64,000 nucleotides of DNA from Xiphias gladius (lineage: Eukaryota; Chordata; Actinopteri; Istiophoriformes; Xiphiidae). Below are positions 27,501-38,490 of this stretch, piece after piece. The stretch's first letter is position 1. Every line of letters starts with the position of its first letter. The stretch is from positions 8,298,501 to 8,362,500 of the forward strand of contig NC_053422.1 of assembly GCF_016859285.1 (NCBI RefSeq), written 5' to 3'. The translations under genes were made by a program, and so were the position numbers. The notes beneath the pieces are model-generated. The model had not been told where the DNA came from and made no database searches. It saw nothing but the letters and a program-made list of their open reading frames with translations.

Positions 27501-30500
27501 TGGTCCCGGGCAAGCGATGTTTATTTCTTCAAAACTGAACTCTTCACCAGGGAGAACAGAGAAGAGGAAGAGCTGAAAGGGGCATTAACACATAAAAACT
27601 CCTGACACAGTGTCTTTAAAGCGAAGCTAAAGTTATAAACAAGGAAAAAAGCCACCATAACAGAGGAAAAAAGGAAAAGACACCGAGGAAAAACAGGAAA
27701 ACGATTTTTCACCCACTTGCACTCCCCTTCCTCATCGCTCTCTCTCTTCATAAACACTTCTAGCACACAAACTCTCACCTGGACGTTGTCCTCTGTGACC
27801 TCAATCTCAGCTGTGTAGATGTAATCCACCAGTTTTCTCAGGGTCTGACCGTCCACCTCTCTGATCTCCACCTGATGGGCCTTGCTCTCACTCATGTCAC
27901 CTGCACGCAGAGAAAGACACACAGTTAAGGACATTACAGTGCACGCGCACACGCTCACGCACACGGACATGCATGCACACAAGATATAATGCCAAGCAAA
28001 CAGCAGTGTATGCCTACCTGTGAACATGGCACAGAAGTAGGGGCTACAGGACGCCAGGACCACCCTGTGAGCTGGCACTTCAACATTCCCTGCAATCAGC
28101 TGGACATCACACAGCATCTTTTTACTGAAGGATGAAGCGACAGAGAGAAACAAAAGGTCCATATTTGTTATCTTCATTTATTTAATTGTTTATTATAATG
28201 GTGTGTAAAAATAAATATGCATACAGGAGCCGGAGGGGGTATCCTTGAGTATGTGTAGGACCGCTGCCAGTAAATGTGGTAATTAACATTTGTTGTTAAT
28301 TAACAGGGGTGTAGTTAAATACTTTAAAAGAATAAATGGATTTGTTCCAGTTAGGAGTTTCATGTTTCAGTATCATTATCAGACAAGACTGGCACAATAA
28401 TTTTAACCTAACCTTTCATCTTATCCTTTTCTAAAGAGGACCAAAATGGATGTAAGCTTTTAGTTTTATTGTAGGACTGAAACTATGGATTATTTTCAAT
28501 ATCAGTATATTACATATATATAATATTACAGTGAAAGAGGGGAAACTAGAGAATAATTGGCAATTTTCACTATATTTGCTTGAGAAATGGCTAAAACAAT
28601 TACTAAATTATCAAATTTGAGCTTCAGTACAGTGCATGTGTTGTTTTTGATCATTTTAAGAGAAAGCAATAGCGTAGGAAAACCAAGGAAGCAGGAATAT
28701 TTCCATTCACTAAAAAGCCAGACTCAAACTGTTGCATCTTGTTTTGAGGCAGCTTTGCTCTGTGGTCTGTTGAGACTCCTGCCAGCAGACAAAGTGGGAT
28801 CTCTTCGATCTCTTCTGAAATGGATTTCTCCCTGTGGAAGACTTGGAACACTATTGGTTTTAATTTTCAATTCTGAAGGACAGACACTAAAACCTGAGAC
28901 TCACTGAGATGTTTCAGATGGCTGAAAGGTTTCTATGAAACTGAAGTCAGCAACCAGTAAAGGACTGTAGGTAGCAACCAGCTGTTTTTGTAGATTTTTT
29001 TTAATGGTGGACTTTTCTGTTTAAGAATTAAACAGTTTCTCCTCAGGCAGAAGTACTTCACAGCTGCACTGATATTTTCAGACGAGCCAGGTGAACCAAA
29101 GAGGACTCCTGTGTTAATACATAATTTCTGATTTACAAAGCAGACTAAAGCCTCTTCATTTGCATACCAAAGACAGCTGGCCACAGGTGAAACGGCCATA
29201 TGTATACTGTAAAAAAACCCACTACTCTCAGCAACACACCTCCTCAGGTCATTCATTAGCTGGAAAGCTTTCCTCATGTGCGTCTGGTTGAAGGTGTGCA
29301 TCCCTCCATTCACGGTGTCCTCCTCCGAGTCCGTGGTGCAGTTTGGACGCTGTGAGGCCGGCGTGGCCACCAGACTGGTAAGACATGAGAGGCAGTGTCT
29401 GGATCATTGGAGATAGATGGTGACCCAACAGTTAGACAGACAACTTCATGGTTCATCTCTAGGGTTTTAAAAAGAGGACGGGAAAGGGACGATAAATTGA
29501 AAGTAGTGAAGCCTCCACAATCAACAGTGGTAAGATGAGTTCTAGGAATATTCTAACTTTGTCACTGTTGTCAATAAATTTTGTGCTATACCACAGAAAA
29601 AACAGTTTAGTAAATGTACACCAGATATTAGGGGCTGTCTTTTGGCTTGTTTGGCTTTCTGCAGTTATTTTTGAATGCTTGTATGACACCACTGACCCAT
29701 CCTCCTTTAATAATGCGCGTTCTTCAAGGTAACCTGCTCTGTTTGTCCTGGAACTCAGATGCTGCTATAGAGTCCGCCTACTGCGTACTTTACAATAAGG
29801 ATTTTATACATCACTTGAAAACATTTCAATCTAGTGTGGATTTTTTAAAGTTAAATATTACATTGGGGTTCTCCCATCTCTCCCATCTCCCTCACTTGAC
29901 ATTAAAGGTAGAGGTGTATAGTTTATGCCTAAGGCTGCAACTAATGATTATTTTCATTATCGATTATCAATATCGATCGATATTTTATCAATTTGTTATT
30001 TAAGCAATAAAATGTCAGATAGTGCTCAATACAGCCCAAGTTGATGTTTTAATGTGCCTTGTTTTGTCCAGCCCATAGCATAAAACCAAACAATACTCAG
30101 TTTACTATTATAAAAGATGAAGAAAAACCAGCAAATTTACACATTTCAGAAGCATAGACCAGTGAATTTTGGGCATTTTTGCCTAAAAAATTATTTAAAC
30201 TATGAATCGATTATCAAAATTATTGCAGATTAACTTTTGTTTCTATCAACTTATCGTTTCAGTTGTATTTATGTTTGAAATTTGTGCACAAAACATTAAC
30301 TAAAACTGCAACTTTTATTTTGGAGTGGTATGGCTCTTAATCAAAAAGCTTATAAATAAAAAGAGGACAAAGTAGGCCGAGTGTGAAAGGGACAGTATAT
30401 GAAACTTTGGAAATGTTCAACAAATTTGAGATGCTGCATTCAATTTGGCTTTTTTCATGATATAAGGGTTGGAAAATATGACTGATTGAACAACAGACAA

Positions 30501-32951
30501 TCGAGAATCTCTGTTCCTTTACTGTATTTACCAATATCTCCGGTTGTAATAGGCAATTTTGAGGAAAGTTTTAAATCAATTAGCAGGACTGATTTTTGGC
30601 AATATTGGATTTACATGATTGTGGCAACAGTATGATTGAGAACCTTAATTTGTCAAGTTAGTTCATTACATTTAGACAGAAACAGATGGCGACGCACCGA
30701 TATGATAGACTGGTTTCATACTGACCTTAGTAAACAAATCAGGCTATCAGCCATGACCAATGACCTATCCACATCAAACATGGTTTCTTTGTCAGTGTCA
30801 TTGTAAAATTTAAGTGTTTCCTAAATCAGTTACATTTATTCTGTCACTATGGGCCAGTGACTCCGCTATTTTTTGCCTCACATTATCTTACATAAAAATT
30901 ATTCCAATGAGAACCACAAACTGAGGTTTGCATATTTTAAATGTGGAACTTGTATCGGAGCAGTACTCAGTATTGACAGATTATACTGAGCTGAGGTATC
31001 AGACTCGGCACTGGGAGAGAAAAAGTTGGACCGGCACATCCCTAATCAGTATTGTGAAATACAATTACATATACTAATGCAATAAACTGATGGATGTTAC
31101 TTCCATGATGTCTGTAGGAAATGCGAAGTCAAGCATGCCTATTAGAATAATGATCCCTGTTGTACTCAAGATAACCGTTTGGCAGTAAAAGGACTTAAAG
31201 AAAAAGGCTGACATCGTTCATATTTTTGATTATAGTCAACAAATTCAAATATAAGACCAAAACCAACAATGCGTCAGTCTTCTCTGAAGACTTTCCATCT
31301 GGACACTGCAGTCTTTAGAAAATATTACTCAAAAAAGAGAAAAACAGTAAATTTTTAGGGGCTTTTTGCAGCTGTGGATTAATTCACATTTGGTACACTA
31401 CTGATTATAGAGCTGCAGCGATTAGACAATTAGTCGATTGACAGAAAATTAATTGGCAAGAGTTTTGATAGCTGATTGATCAATCTGAGTAATTTGGCTC
31501 TGGCCTCACAAATCTGAATGTTTTCTGATTTCCTTAGTCCTCTACAGTTGTAAACTGTATATCTCATCTGAAGATTTGACTTTGGGCTTTGAGAAATTGT
31601 GATGAGCTATTTTTTTTTTAACCATTTTCTAACATTTTTTTGATATCAAACAATTACTTATGAAAAATGACTGACAGATTCACGTGATAGGAAAAAAATA
31701 TTGCTAGTTGCAACCCTGTAATTGAGTATTTACAGCGGTAAGATGGTGTACAGTGGACTGATTCAAAATAAATTAAGGCGTGTGTGTTCATGGTAATGAA
31801 GGAACATGTCACCTGGTACAAAAGTGTGGCTCTTTAACGTGTTTTTAGTAGTTTTCAGACAATAATGGCACAGATGAATAAGCGCATCAGGCTCTAAAAA
31901 CACAGATACATGACCTATATTTACCGTTGGTTATGATCTTTTTTTTTTTTTTTGGCAATATGAAAAATATATATTGCCAGCCTTATCTTTTAAGCATTCC
32001 TAAGACAAATACACAAAGAAAGGACGAATAACGGAAATATTTCCTGTTACCCAATGTTTCACAGAGCAGCCTGACCACACTGAAGAAAACCTGGTGAGGA
32101 CTCCTAACCCCGAAGAACACTTTTAACTTTTAACACCGTGTGATTTAAGTTTTAAATTCAACTTGTAACCAAAGGTGCCCTGCACTGAGCCGAGAGCAGG
32201 TGGCAGGAGGAAAACAGAAAACAGAAAACATGACTGTCTCCACCGTGCGTGTACTGTAGTGCACGTTATCTGGACTCTCACGTTGACCCGTCTTTTGTCC
32301 ACCAAAACAGTTTCAGCAAATAATGATGCAGCAATTACAAGCCACAGTAATGCTATGTTAGGTCGGGACACAGCAGCACCAGTCGGTGAAGTAAAGTAAA
32401 CACTGAACAGGTCGCAGAGAGCTTGTCTCTTTCTGTCCAAAATTCAAAAGGAGTTTGGTAGAAAATGGTGTTTGTTTGGAGTTTGCTGTGCCTCAAGTTG
32501 TCAGGTTGGCTAGCTCTTAGCACTGCTAATCATTTAACTAACATAAGCTTATGAGAGCTGCCGTTGATTGCCATAAATCACTGGTCATATCGTGGTTATA
32601 ACCAGTTTTGGTTGCCAGTATACATTCAGCTCACTGTCTATAAGCAACGGCTTGGCGGCAGTTCCCAGATTTTAACTTGGGAGTTTGGTTTTGCGCAGCC
32701 AACGATGCTAGCTAACTTACCGAAGCTAACTACTCAGCGAGGCTAGCTTGAGTTCGTGTGCTGGGAAGGTGCTCTTTTGACTGTCCGCGCTGGATTTATG
32801 GTCAGAACATCATGTGGCCTACAATGTTATCCAACAGATGTACAAGCAAGCGGCGTGAATCACAGATTTACGAAATAATCCCCAGCGCTGAGCCAACTCA
32901 CCCCAACGACACACCGTCCATCCTCCCGGAGCCAGAGACCACAGCAGGCAT
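16783..32951 (-). CDS. klhl3: Kelch-like protein 3, CUL3 E3 ligase substrate adaptor (15 coding exons)
   Basis: Coding exons, 5' to 3': 32902-32951, 29240-29374, 28018-28124, 27779-27900, 24803-24965, 24363-24472, 21581-21697, 20777-20926, 20523-20640, 19821-20018, 18788-18889, 18546-18674, 17709-17849, 16928-17071, 16783-16811. All introns are GT-AG and the phases close, giving 604 codons plus TGA (human KLHL3 is 587 aa). Approximate layout: BTB/POZ residues 55-160 ([29 protein letters not shown]), BACK 165-270, and six Kelch blades from about 320 to 600, each with a GG (VMIVVGG, VYAVGGF, LYAVGGF, LYAVGGY, LYAAGGH, LYVIGGD). KLHL3 recruits WNK1/WNK4 to CUL3 for ubiquitylation and so limits NaCl cotransport. 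The Arg matching human R528 (in MCRRNAG) and the RRSS phosphosite context are kept. The end [14 protein letters not shown] favours KLHL3 over KLHL2. The first exon is the least certain part: its sequence is not conserved, and only its ATG, donor and phase support it. Confidence 0.95.
18502..18543. repeat. (GT)21 microsatellite at the klhl3 exon 12 donor
   Basis: On the transcript strand it is a CA repeat starting at the third intron base: the intron begins GTACACACAC directly after exon 12. Confidence 0.9.
18681..18698. repeat. (AC)9 repeat upstream of the klhl3 exon 12 acceptor
   Basis: On the transcript strand it is (GT)9, immediately followed by CTGTAG, the acceptor. It replaces the usual pyrimidine tract. 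Confidence 0.9.
22168..22255 (+). repeat. diverged duplicated segment, copy 1
   Basis: Shares GTGAAAT, CAAGCTGTA, ATACTGTGTTCTTTCAT and GTGAAATACCAA with 22951-23035, which has the same order and orientation. Confidence 0.6.
22951..23035 (+). repeat. diverged duplicated segment, copy 2
   Basis: Second copy, about 0.78 kb from the first, same strand. Probably two copies of an unnamed interspersed repeat. Confidence 0.6.
24966..27778 (-). other. klhl3: klhl3 intron 4
   Basis: 2.8 kb between the exons at 24803-24965 and 27779-27900. It contains a MITE fragment (25398-25600) and a poly(T) run at 26894-26916. No coding exon was recognised. Confidence 0.75.
25398..25600 (+). mobile_element. MITE fragment, GCTGCAAC family
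   Basis: Carries AACCGATTAGTTGGTAGACA, GAAAATTAATTGACAGCTAT, TTTTCAAGCAAACATGCCAAA and the AAATTGAATATCTCAGG landmark; it breaks off in a poly-A run. Confidence 0.55.
28125..29239 (-). other. klhl3: klhl3 intron 2
   Basis: 1.1 kb, bounded by AGGAG|GTGTG on the 5' side and CCTTCAG|TAAAA on the 3' side (transcript strand). A weak MITE-like remnant lies near 28470-28560. Nothing else recognised. Confidence 0.75.
29932..30262 (-). mobile_element. MITE copy, GCTGCAAC family, inverted
   Basis: Begins AAGGCTGCAACTAATGATTA and runs through TTTTCATTATCGATTATCAA, TTTTGGGCATTTTTGCCTAA and TGAATCGATTATCAAAATTA, the reverse complement of the landmarks at 7599-7920. Confidence 0.65.
31408..31719 (+). mobile_element. 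MITE copy, GCTGCAAC family, near full length
   Basis: Begins TAGAGCTGCAGCGATTAGAC and ends TTGCTAGTTGCAACCCTGTA. The interior has AGTCGATTGACAGAAAATTA and GTAAACTGTATATCTCATCT. Confidence 0.7.
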
Positions 32952-33129
32952 GGGCGCTGCACACAGATCCTGTATTACCGGGAGGAATCACTCCGTAGTT
33001 TAAAAAAAAAAAAAAAAAAAAAAAAGCCACACACATATGCAGCTTAGTACACTGGTATGAGTAGCCTGGTCCCAAAAAAAAGAAAACCTTAAATATTTAC
33101 TTTTTTTTTTTTTAAATAATCAAATTATG

Positions 33130-33294
33130 TATCACATCTGTTATCTGTTCTTTCAAGATTTGTGCGTCTCTCTTTATTCTCTATTTTTATACTTCCTTTA
33201 GTTATTGCATGTAATTTGGCTGCGTTGTAATGTGAAGTGGCTGCAGTTTCCGTTTGGGATTAATAAAGTACTCTATCCATCTATCTATCTATCT
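33130..33294 (+). mobile_element. 5'-truncated LINE 3' tail with (ATCT)n end
   Basis: Ends TGGGATTAATAAAGTACTCT followed by ATCCATCTATCTATCTATCT, the typical poly(A)-signal-plus-ATCT tail of fish LINE copies. The preceding sequence is T-rich and non-coding. Confidence 0.55.
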
Positions 33295-33654
33295 CTGAAG
33301 GTCTTAAAACTGGATTTTGGGTAGAGTCTCTACACAAGAAAGGGCTACGAGATAGAGGAGGGAGGACCCCTCAGAGGTGATATAGTGCTTCAGTGGTGCA
33401 AATTTCAGACACATTTGTGATTAATCAAATTATGCAGCGAGAGATAAACTAGAGTAAACCTGGGGGCTTTGGGACTACTGGGCAGTTGCCCACTTTGCCC
33501 AGTTTGTAATCCAGCCTTGCTATTAGTTACTCCAAGTTTTTTATCCTGGTGGCCATAGAAAACCCGTCCATATTTTCCTATTTTTCCTCTTAACGTAAAT
33601 GTGATTTTCTCTAGTATTAAATGAAATGGGGCTTCAATTACCTTTTTTTTCCCC

Positions 33655-33870
33655 ACTATCAATTAATCTACTGATTATTCTCCGGATTAGTCCATAAAAT
33701 GTCTGAAAATTATTAAAAATGACCATCACAATTCCCAAAGCCGAAAATAGCGTCTTCAAATGTTGTTTTGTCCGACCAACAGTCCAAAACCCAAACATAT
33801 TAATTTTACAGTGATTTGACTGTGGTAAATTTTCTGCCAGTCGACTAATTAGTTCATTCTTTCACCCCTA
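33655..33870 (-). mobile_element. MITE fragment, GCTGCAAC family, inverted
   Basis: Contains TAGTCCATAAAATGTCTGAA, GTTGTTTTGTCCGACCAACA, GTCCAAAACCCAAACATATT and AGTCGACTAATTAGTT, the inverted landmarks of the family. Confidence 0.55.
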
Positions 33871-34639
33871 AAAGTAAACATGACATCTTTCAACCCCACA
33901 AAGATAAGACGATGGGCTAATATGAGATAGCAATCTCTGGTTTTACCCTGAAAATGCCTGTTAAAGGATGATATGCAGATCAGGGCACAACCAATGCATG
34001 TGAATAAAAGTAGCTGGTGACAGTTTAAATCTTTTTTTTTTTTTTTTTTAATTGAAAAACATGTACAGTCTTAAATTACATGACCCCATGTTTACTACAG
34101 GGACAGGAGTAGTGTGTTTCTTCAGGGATGTCATGTCTTACTCAGGAGTGGAGGGACCAGATTTAGTTCACACATAGACTGAGGGTTCAAATCATGGTAT
34201 TTATTCAAACAAACAAAAAAACAATTTTAAATACAATTTACACTGGTGTTCACATATTTGCTTTCCCAAAACTGACAATATAATCCTTTAGCCACCCGGT
34301 ATTTTTTTGTTTTGTTTAATTTTTAACTCTATCAATCATAACAGCAAGATACAAATATATAGCCATTACTATGTGACAGTTACAGGCATCCTAGACCTGG
34401 CTGTATTACCAACTGGGCAAAGCGGGCCTCAAAACCCCAAGGCGTCCCCAAGGATTTAGGTGCACTGCATGTCAATTGGATTTGGTAATTTGACTAATTG
34501 CTAATTTGTTAGGGGAATTTGCACCATTTAAATACAACATTAACTAAGGTAGGTTGTGTATTGTTAGTTAATGCTGTTGCCATAGTTCACATAATGCATA
34601 TTACTAATAGTTTTTTTTTTTTTATTCCTTTTGAAATGT

Positions 34640-35100
34640 TAAGTTTTATTCCAGCCTAAGTGTACCGGTTGCTTTGGTTTTAATGGAAACTTGGAGGCGA
34701 CGGAGAACATGCTCACTACATAGGGAGCTGTAAGCGGAGGGTCAGTAGGGGCCAACAGCAAATTTTTGCTCCAGTGTTCCTTAATCCAGCCAAGATCCTG
34801 GAACAGCAACCTAAACCTGGTCCCAGCTGCACCAACATGGTCTAATGAAGCTATGAAAAATGAAAGATGCACATAGCTAGAAGGACCAATAAATGGATCA
34901 CATCAGTCCAGATCTCAGATCTTTGCACTTGGTTCCCGTATATCAAAGAATCACACCTAGAAACATGGAAAAGCAACATTCACTTTTTTTTGGCACCACA
35001 TATCTGGAACAAACTCCCAGAAAATTTGAGATCTGCTCCCCTCCTGTTTTTTTTAAGCCTAAATTTTTAAATTTAGGGTATTTTTCGAACCGGTATTTTA
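34640..35100 (+). pseudogene. LINE reverse-transcriptase C-terminal remnant
   Basis: Two overlapping frames carry the motifs that end many fish LINE open frames: an ISPDLRSLHLVPVYQRI-like block in one frame and APHIWNKLPENLRSAP in another. These correspond to the usual ITPxLxxLHWLPVxxRI and LWNxLPxxLRSA positions. They are frame-shifted relative to each other and too short to be functional. A cellular origin is unlikely. Confidence 0.5.
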
Positions 35101-36893
35101 TCTTACTCTTAAAATCCTATTTGTCATTTTATACTGCCATTAATTCTGGGAGAGTGCAATGACATGCTGCAGCCGAAGTCTCTAGTGCAATTCAAAATGA
35201 CGCTATCACGCCCCTTACGTACCAATATATCTAGTACTATAAAAATAAGTTTCTTTTTGATAATTGAAAGACTTTCTTGCAGAATAGCCTTGGCTCTTGA
35301 TGCTTCTTGTACCAAGAAATAAGGTCAGAGTGGGAGCTCATACTTTTTTCCTTCCTCTCTGTTAATAGCTTGCCAACACAAAAAACAATCAGTCATGTAG
35401 GTTTACTCACAGAAATCAGTCTCTCCTGAAAAGACAGTGTATTGCTAACAACTTTTTGGACCATAATTTCATTCATGGTCTGCAGCTAGACACCCCAGCA
35501 ACACCGAACTATTACGTCGTTAGAAGAAAGATCACACACGTGGTGATTCCAAAGGAGTTATACATCAAGTCAGCAGAGTTTTCTTAAAACAGTCACTAAA
35601 CATTGGATCCTCTCAAGGGAAGATGATCATTTACAACCAACTGGCTGCATGTGTGTGGTATATGACGGTAAACAAAACCTGATTCTCTGGAAAAACATGT
35701 CAAGGCAACACTGAAAAATAGCATCTGCCTCCACCCCCCCTTAAACACTTTAATCCTTGCAGGATATGGATACTTTCCGTCAATACAAGTAGAAGTGTTC
35801 ATATAAATTTGACATTATCAACATGCACTTCACAAGACCTACCAAACAAAATAAAAACAATCATATTTCAACATACATCCATCCTCAAAGTGGAGTATTT
35901 GCTCATTGTATTGAAGGTTGCCATATAAATTAAATTAATTCCTAAAACAAAAAAAACAAACAAAAAACAAACAAAAAAAACTGCAACCAGTTAAAACGCA
36001 CTGCTTATGGTGATGCACAAAAACCAGCTCCCTTGCACCTCCAGCTTTTAGCTTTGCCAGTATAAAATGGCCGATGAACTGGAAATGCCGTCATTTACCA
36101 CGCGACACCTGGTGGTAGCTTTATGGACTCAATTCACAAGATTACAAGAAGCACGAGGCAGATTATCCAAATAATGCCGATGAAAAAGCACCAAACCGGC
36201 AGCGACCACAGTGCGGATTTTAAAATGCACCGTCTGCTGAAACGTAACCCACGCGATTTGAATTAAAACTGCGAGATTAGATAGATTTTCAAAACATTAA
36301 AAACTTTAATAAAAGCAGGATACAACATAGGGGCGAACTGAACACATGAATTTCAAACATTTTTAATCTAAACAAAAGCCTGTAATGGGACGGGAGAGGT
36401 GGAAAAAAAAAGAAAAAAAAAAAGCAATGTACAGTTAACAAACAGTACGTGACATTTCTCCAAAAATACTTTGTCACGAGTGTTTAAGATCAAGAAACTC
36501 AAGCAATCGAGTCCCATGCTGCCCGACACTGCCAACAACTTCACTTAAAACCCTGAGTTCATGATGCAAAAATAACAGACACATCTGGCTGGTTTGCAAG
36601 ACAAACAAACTCAATTCTGAGTTGAGAAGCAGTGACTGACATCGATTACGGCTTTACAAATGGTTCAAAACAAGTCTTTCCCGAAACATAACAAAATTAC
36701 AATTCAATAATTCACAATTCTTAGTAGTAAAGTCCATAATCTGTGGAATAAGAGGACAGATGGGGTCCCGGGTGGGGGCGGGCATGATCCAGAGGACAGT
36801 CTCATTCATTCCTTGTGGGTGATGGGCACTGCTTCCTTTAACTGAATTCAACAAAGACCCCTCACCCCCACCTGGGCTTGAGTAATGTGTATG

Positions 36894-36926
36894 TGTGTGC
36901 ATGTGTGTGTGCGTGTGCGTGTGTGT
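36894..36926. repeat. (TG)n/(CG) microsatellite
   Basis: Alternating TG with CG interruptions, about 60-95 bases beyond the hnrnpa0 paralogue 1 stop, hence inside its 3'UTR. Confidence 0.8.
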
Positions 36927-36986
36927 AATTTCAAGTTCGTTGTTATCAGATTTTCCCCATGAACATCTCAAAACTGGAGGGAGCCA

Positions 36987-37877
36987 CTAATAGCCACCGC
37001 CAAATCCACCACCCCTGCCGTAGCCACCGCCGCCGCCGCCTCTGTTGTAAGGAGCCCCGCTCCTGTAGGAATAGTTGCCCCCCTTCACTGCACCATAATT
37101 GGAGTGCTGCTGTCCGTAGCCGTCCCCAAAGTCACCATTACTGTACCCAGCCCCCATCTGGTTGTCGTATTCTTCGTAGCCCCCGTAACCCCCGTAGCCT
37201 CCACCACCGTTGTAACCCCCGCCATAACCGTAGCCTCCTCCGTAATTGCCGCCGTAGCCTCCTCCGTAGCCGCCACCTCCTCTTCCGCCGCCATAGTTCT
37301 GCATCCCTCTCCCTCGACCCCTTCCTCCCCGGCCGCCGGTGGACATCTCCTGCTTGGTCAGAGCTTTCTTCACCTCCACCTTGTTCCCGTTGATGGTATG
37401 GTATTTGGTCAGCACGGCTTTGGTGGCGGAGTCTGTGTCCTCGAAGAAGACAAAGCCGAAGCCTCTCTTCCTGCCGGTCTGCTTGTCAGAGATGATCTCG
37501 GCCTTCTCCACCACGCCGAACTGGGAGAAATACTCGGTCAGGTTGTCCGGCTCAATGTGGTCTTTCACGCCGCCGACGAAAATTTTCTTGACATTGGCGA
37601 GGATGTCCGGGTTGTTGGCGTCTTCTCGAGCTATAGCCCTTTTCAGTTCCACGTTGTTGCCTTCGACGACATGTGGCTTAGCCGCCATTGCTGCGTCGGC
37701 CTCCTCCGGTGTCGAGTAGGTGATAAAGCCGAAACAGCGGGACCGTCCGAGTTGCTGGTTCATGACCACAACGCAGTCACTGAGCGACCCGTACTGCTCG
37801 AAATACTTGCGGAGGCCATCTTCTGTGGTCTCCACGTTCAGTCCGCCGACAAATAGCTTGCAAAGTTTGGTCGTCAT
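36987..37877 (-). CDS. hnrnpa0: hnRNP A0 paralogue 1, single-exon RNA-binding protein
   Basis: A 296-codon intronless frame ending in TAG. It starts [14 protein letters not shown], so RRM1 (about residues 6-84) begins almost at once, with RNP2 KLFVGG and RNP1 [13 protein letters not shown]2 (about 96-175) has RNP2 KIFVGG and RNP1 RGFGFVFF. After KALTKQEM an RGG-type and then Gly/Tyr-rich tail (about 180-296) ends GGGFGGGY. hnRNP A/B proteins are nuclear; A0 binds AU-rich elements in cytokine and stress mRNAs. The intronless CDS is typical of HNRNPA0. Human Ser84, the MK2 site in KRAVSRED as I recall it, is Ala83 here (KRAIARED). It is similar to the next paralogue throughout the RRMs but differs in the tail. 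An hnrnpa0-like (hnrnpa0l) name is also possible. Confidence 0.93.
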   Translation of the reverse strand: MTTKLCKLFVGGLNVETTEDGLRKYFEQYGSLSDCVVVMNQQLGRSRCFGFITYSTPEEADAAMAAKPHVVEGNNVELKRAIAREDANNPDILANVKKIFVGGVKDHIEPDNLTEYFSQFGVVEKAEIISDKQTGRKRGFGFVFFEDTDSATKAVLTKYHTINGNKVEVKKALTKQEMSTGGRGGRGRGRGMQNYGGGRGGGGYGGGYGGNYGGGYGYGGGYNGGGGYGGYGGYEEYDNQMGAGYSNGDFGDGYGQQHSNYGAVKGGNYSYRSGAPYNRGGGGGGYGRGGGFGGGY

Positions 37878-38000
37878 GATTGAATTTCTTCTGTGGATGG
37901 TAGGCTGAGACCGTCCCTCTTCTTCTTCAATGGACGACGTCAGGGCGGGCCGTTCGACTCACTCGCTATCGTAAGACGTAACCGCCGCTGATTGGTCGTC
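37878..38000 (-). promoter_or_regulatory. hnrnpa0: promoter region of hnrnpa0 paralogue 1
   Basis: Within 120 bases upstream of the ATG lie a CRE-like GACGTCAG (37936-37943), an overlapping GC box GGGCGGG (37943-37949) and an inverted CCAAT box ATTGG (37991-37995). There is no TATA box. This is a housekeeping-style promoter. Sites are motif matches only. Confidence 0.5.
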
Positions 38001-38287
38001 TTGAAAAAAATCACCGTCCACATTGGCTGGCGATCGACATACGTTGCTGAAGCATTCGAGTCCTGTTGGGAATCTCAAGTTCCTTTTCCCGAAGTGTGGA
38101 TTTCAACCTCTGTGGTCGTTTGTTCAGTTCTATCCCCTGCTGTATTCAAGTTTGTGAAGAGGGGGGAAAAAAAAAATCAACACTTTAAGGTGCAAGCAAT
38201 TGATATCATTTTTTATGCACAACCTGGGCTTCTGCAGTATCAAATGACACTATAAAGACCCCACAGCGTAAAGCTATGTCCTGATTA

Positions 38288-38490
38288 CACTCAGTTGTCA
38301 CATTAGGTACACCCGCCAAAAACTAATGTAGTCTAATACAACAGTAATGAAAGAAATCCTCTCTCATGAAGCTCGTAACGGTCAGTTTTTATCGAAACCG
38401 TGTTAAAGAGGTGTTGATTCAACTGAGTTTGCAATTTGTGGTACTTACTCTCATTGATTTGAATGGGGTGGACAAAATAATAGGAACACC
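38288..38490 (+). mobile_element. TTAGGTACACC-type interspersed element
   Basis: Begins ACTCAGTTGTCACATTAGGT followed by ACACCCGCC, then AATGTAGTCTAATACAACAG, and closes near TAGGAACACCTGTC. This is a common non-coding fish repeat with GGTACACC ends. A partial relative is at 9925-10022. Confidence 0.5.

Larger units (their letters stand above)
29375..32901 (-). other. klhl3: klhl3 intron 1
   Basis: 3.5 kb with two MITE copies (29932-30262 and 31408-31719) and AT-rich unique sequence. No exon was recognised. Confidence 0.6.
32952..36986 (-). other. klhl3 upstream region and hnrnpa0 paralogue 1 3' region
   Basis: Just above the klhl3 ATG is a poly(A) run (33001-33025), so any core promoter lies within a few hundred bases; I see no TATA box. 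It then holds a LINE 3' tail (33130-33294), a MITE fragment (33655-33870), a LINE reverse-transcriptase remnant (34640-35100) and the presumed 3'UTR of the next gene. Candidate - strand poly(A) signals are ATTAAA at 36304-36309 and AATAAA at 34200-34205. Confidence 0.45.

Noticed and set aside
17072-32901. miR-874 hairpin in a klhl3 intron
   Set aside because: Human KLHL3 hosts miR-874, so I looked for its mature sequence on both strands in the klhl3 introns and saw no match.
16783-32951. KLHL2 (Mayven) as the identity of the Kelch gene
   Set aside because: The C-terminal [14 protein letters not shown] and the VMIVVGG start of blade 1 are closer to KLHL3 as I remember both, and the fam13b/hnrnpa0 neighbours match the KLHL3 locus.
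33271-33294. ATCT repeats as a CRISPR-like array
   Set aside because: A tetranucleotide microsatellite at a LINE tail; there are no spacers, and the genome is eukaryotic.
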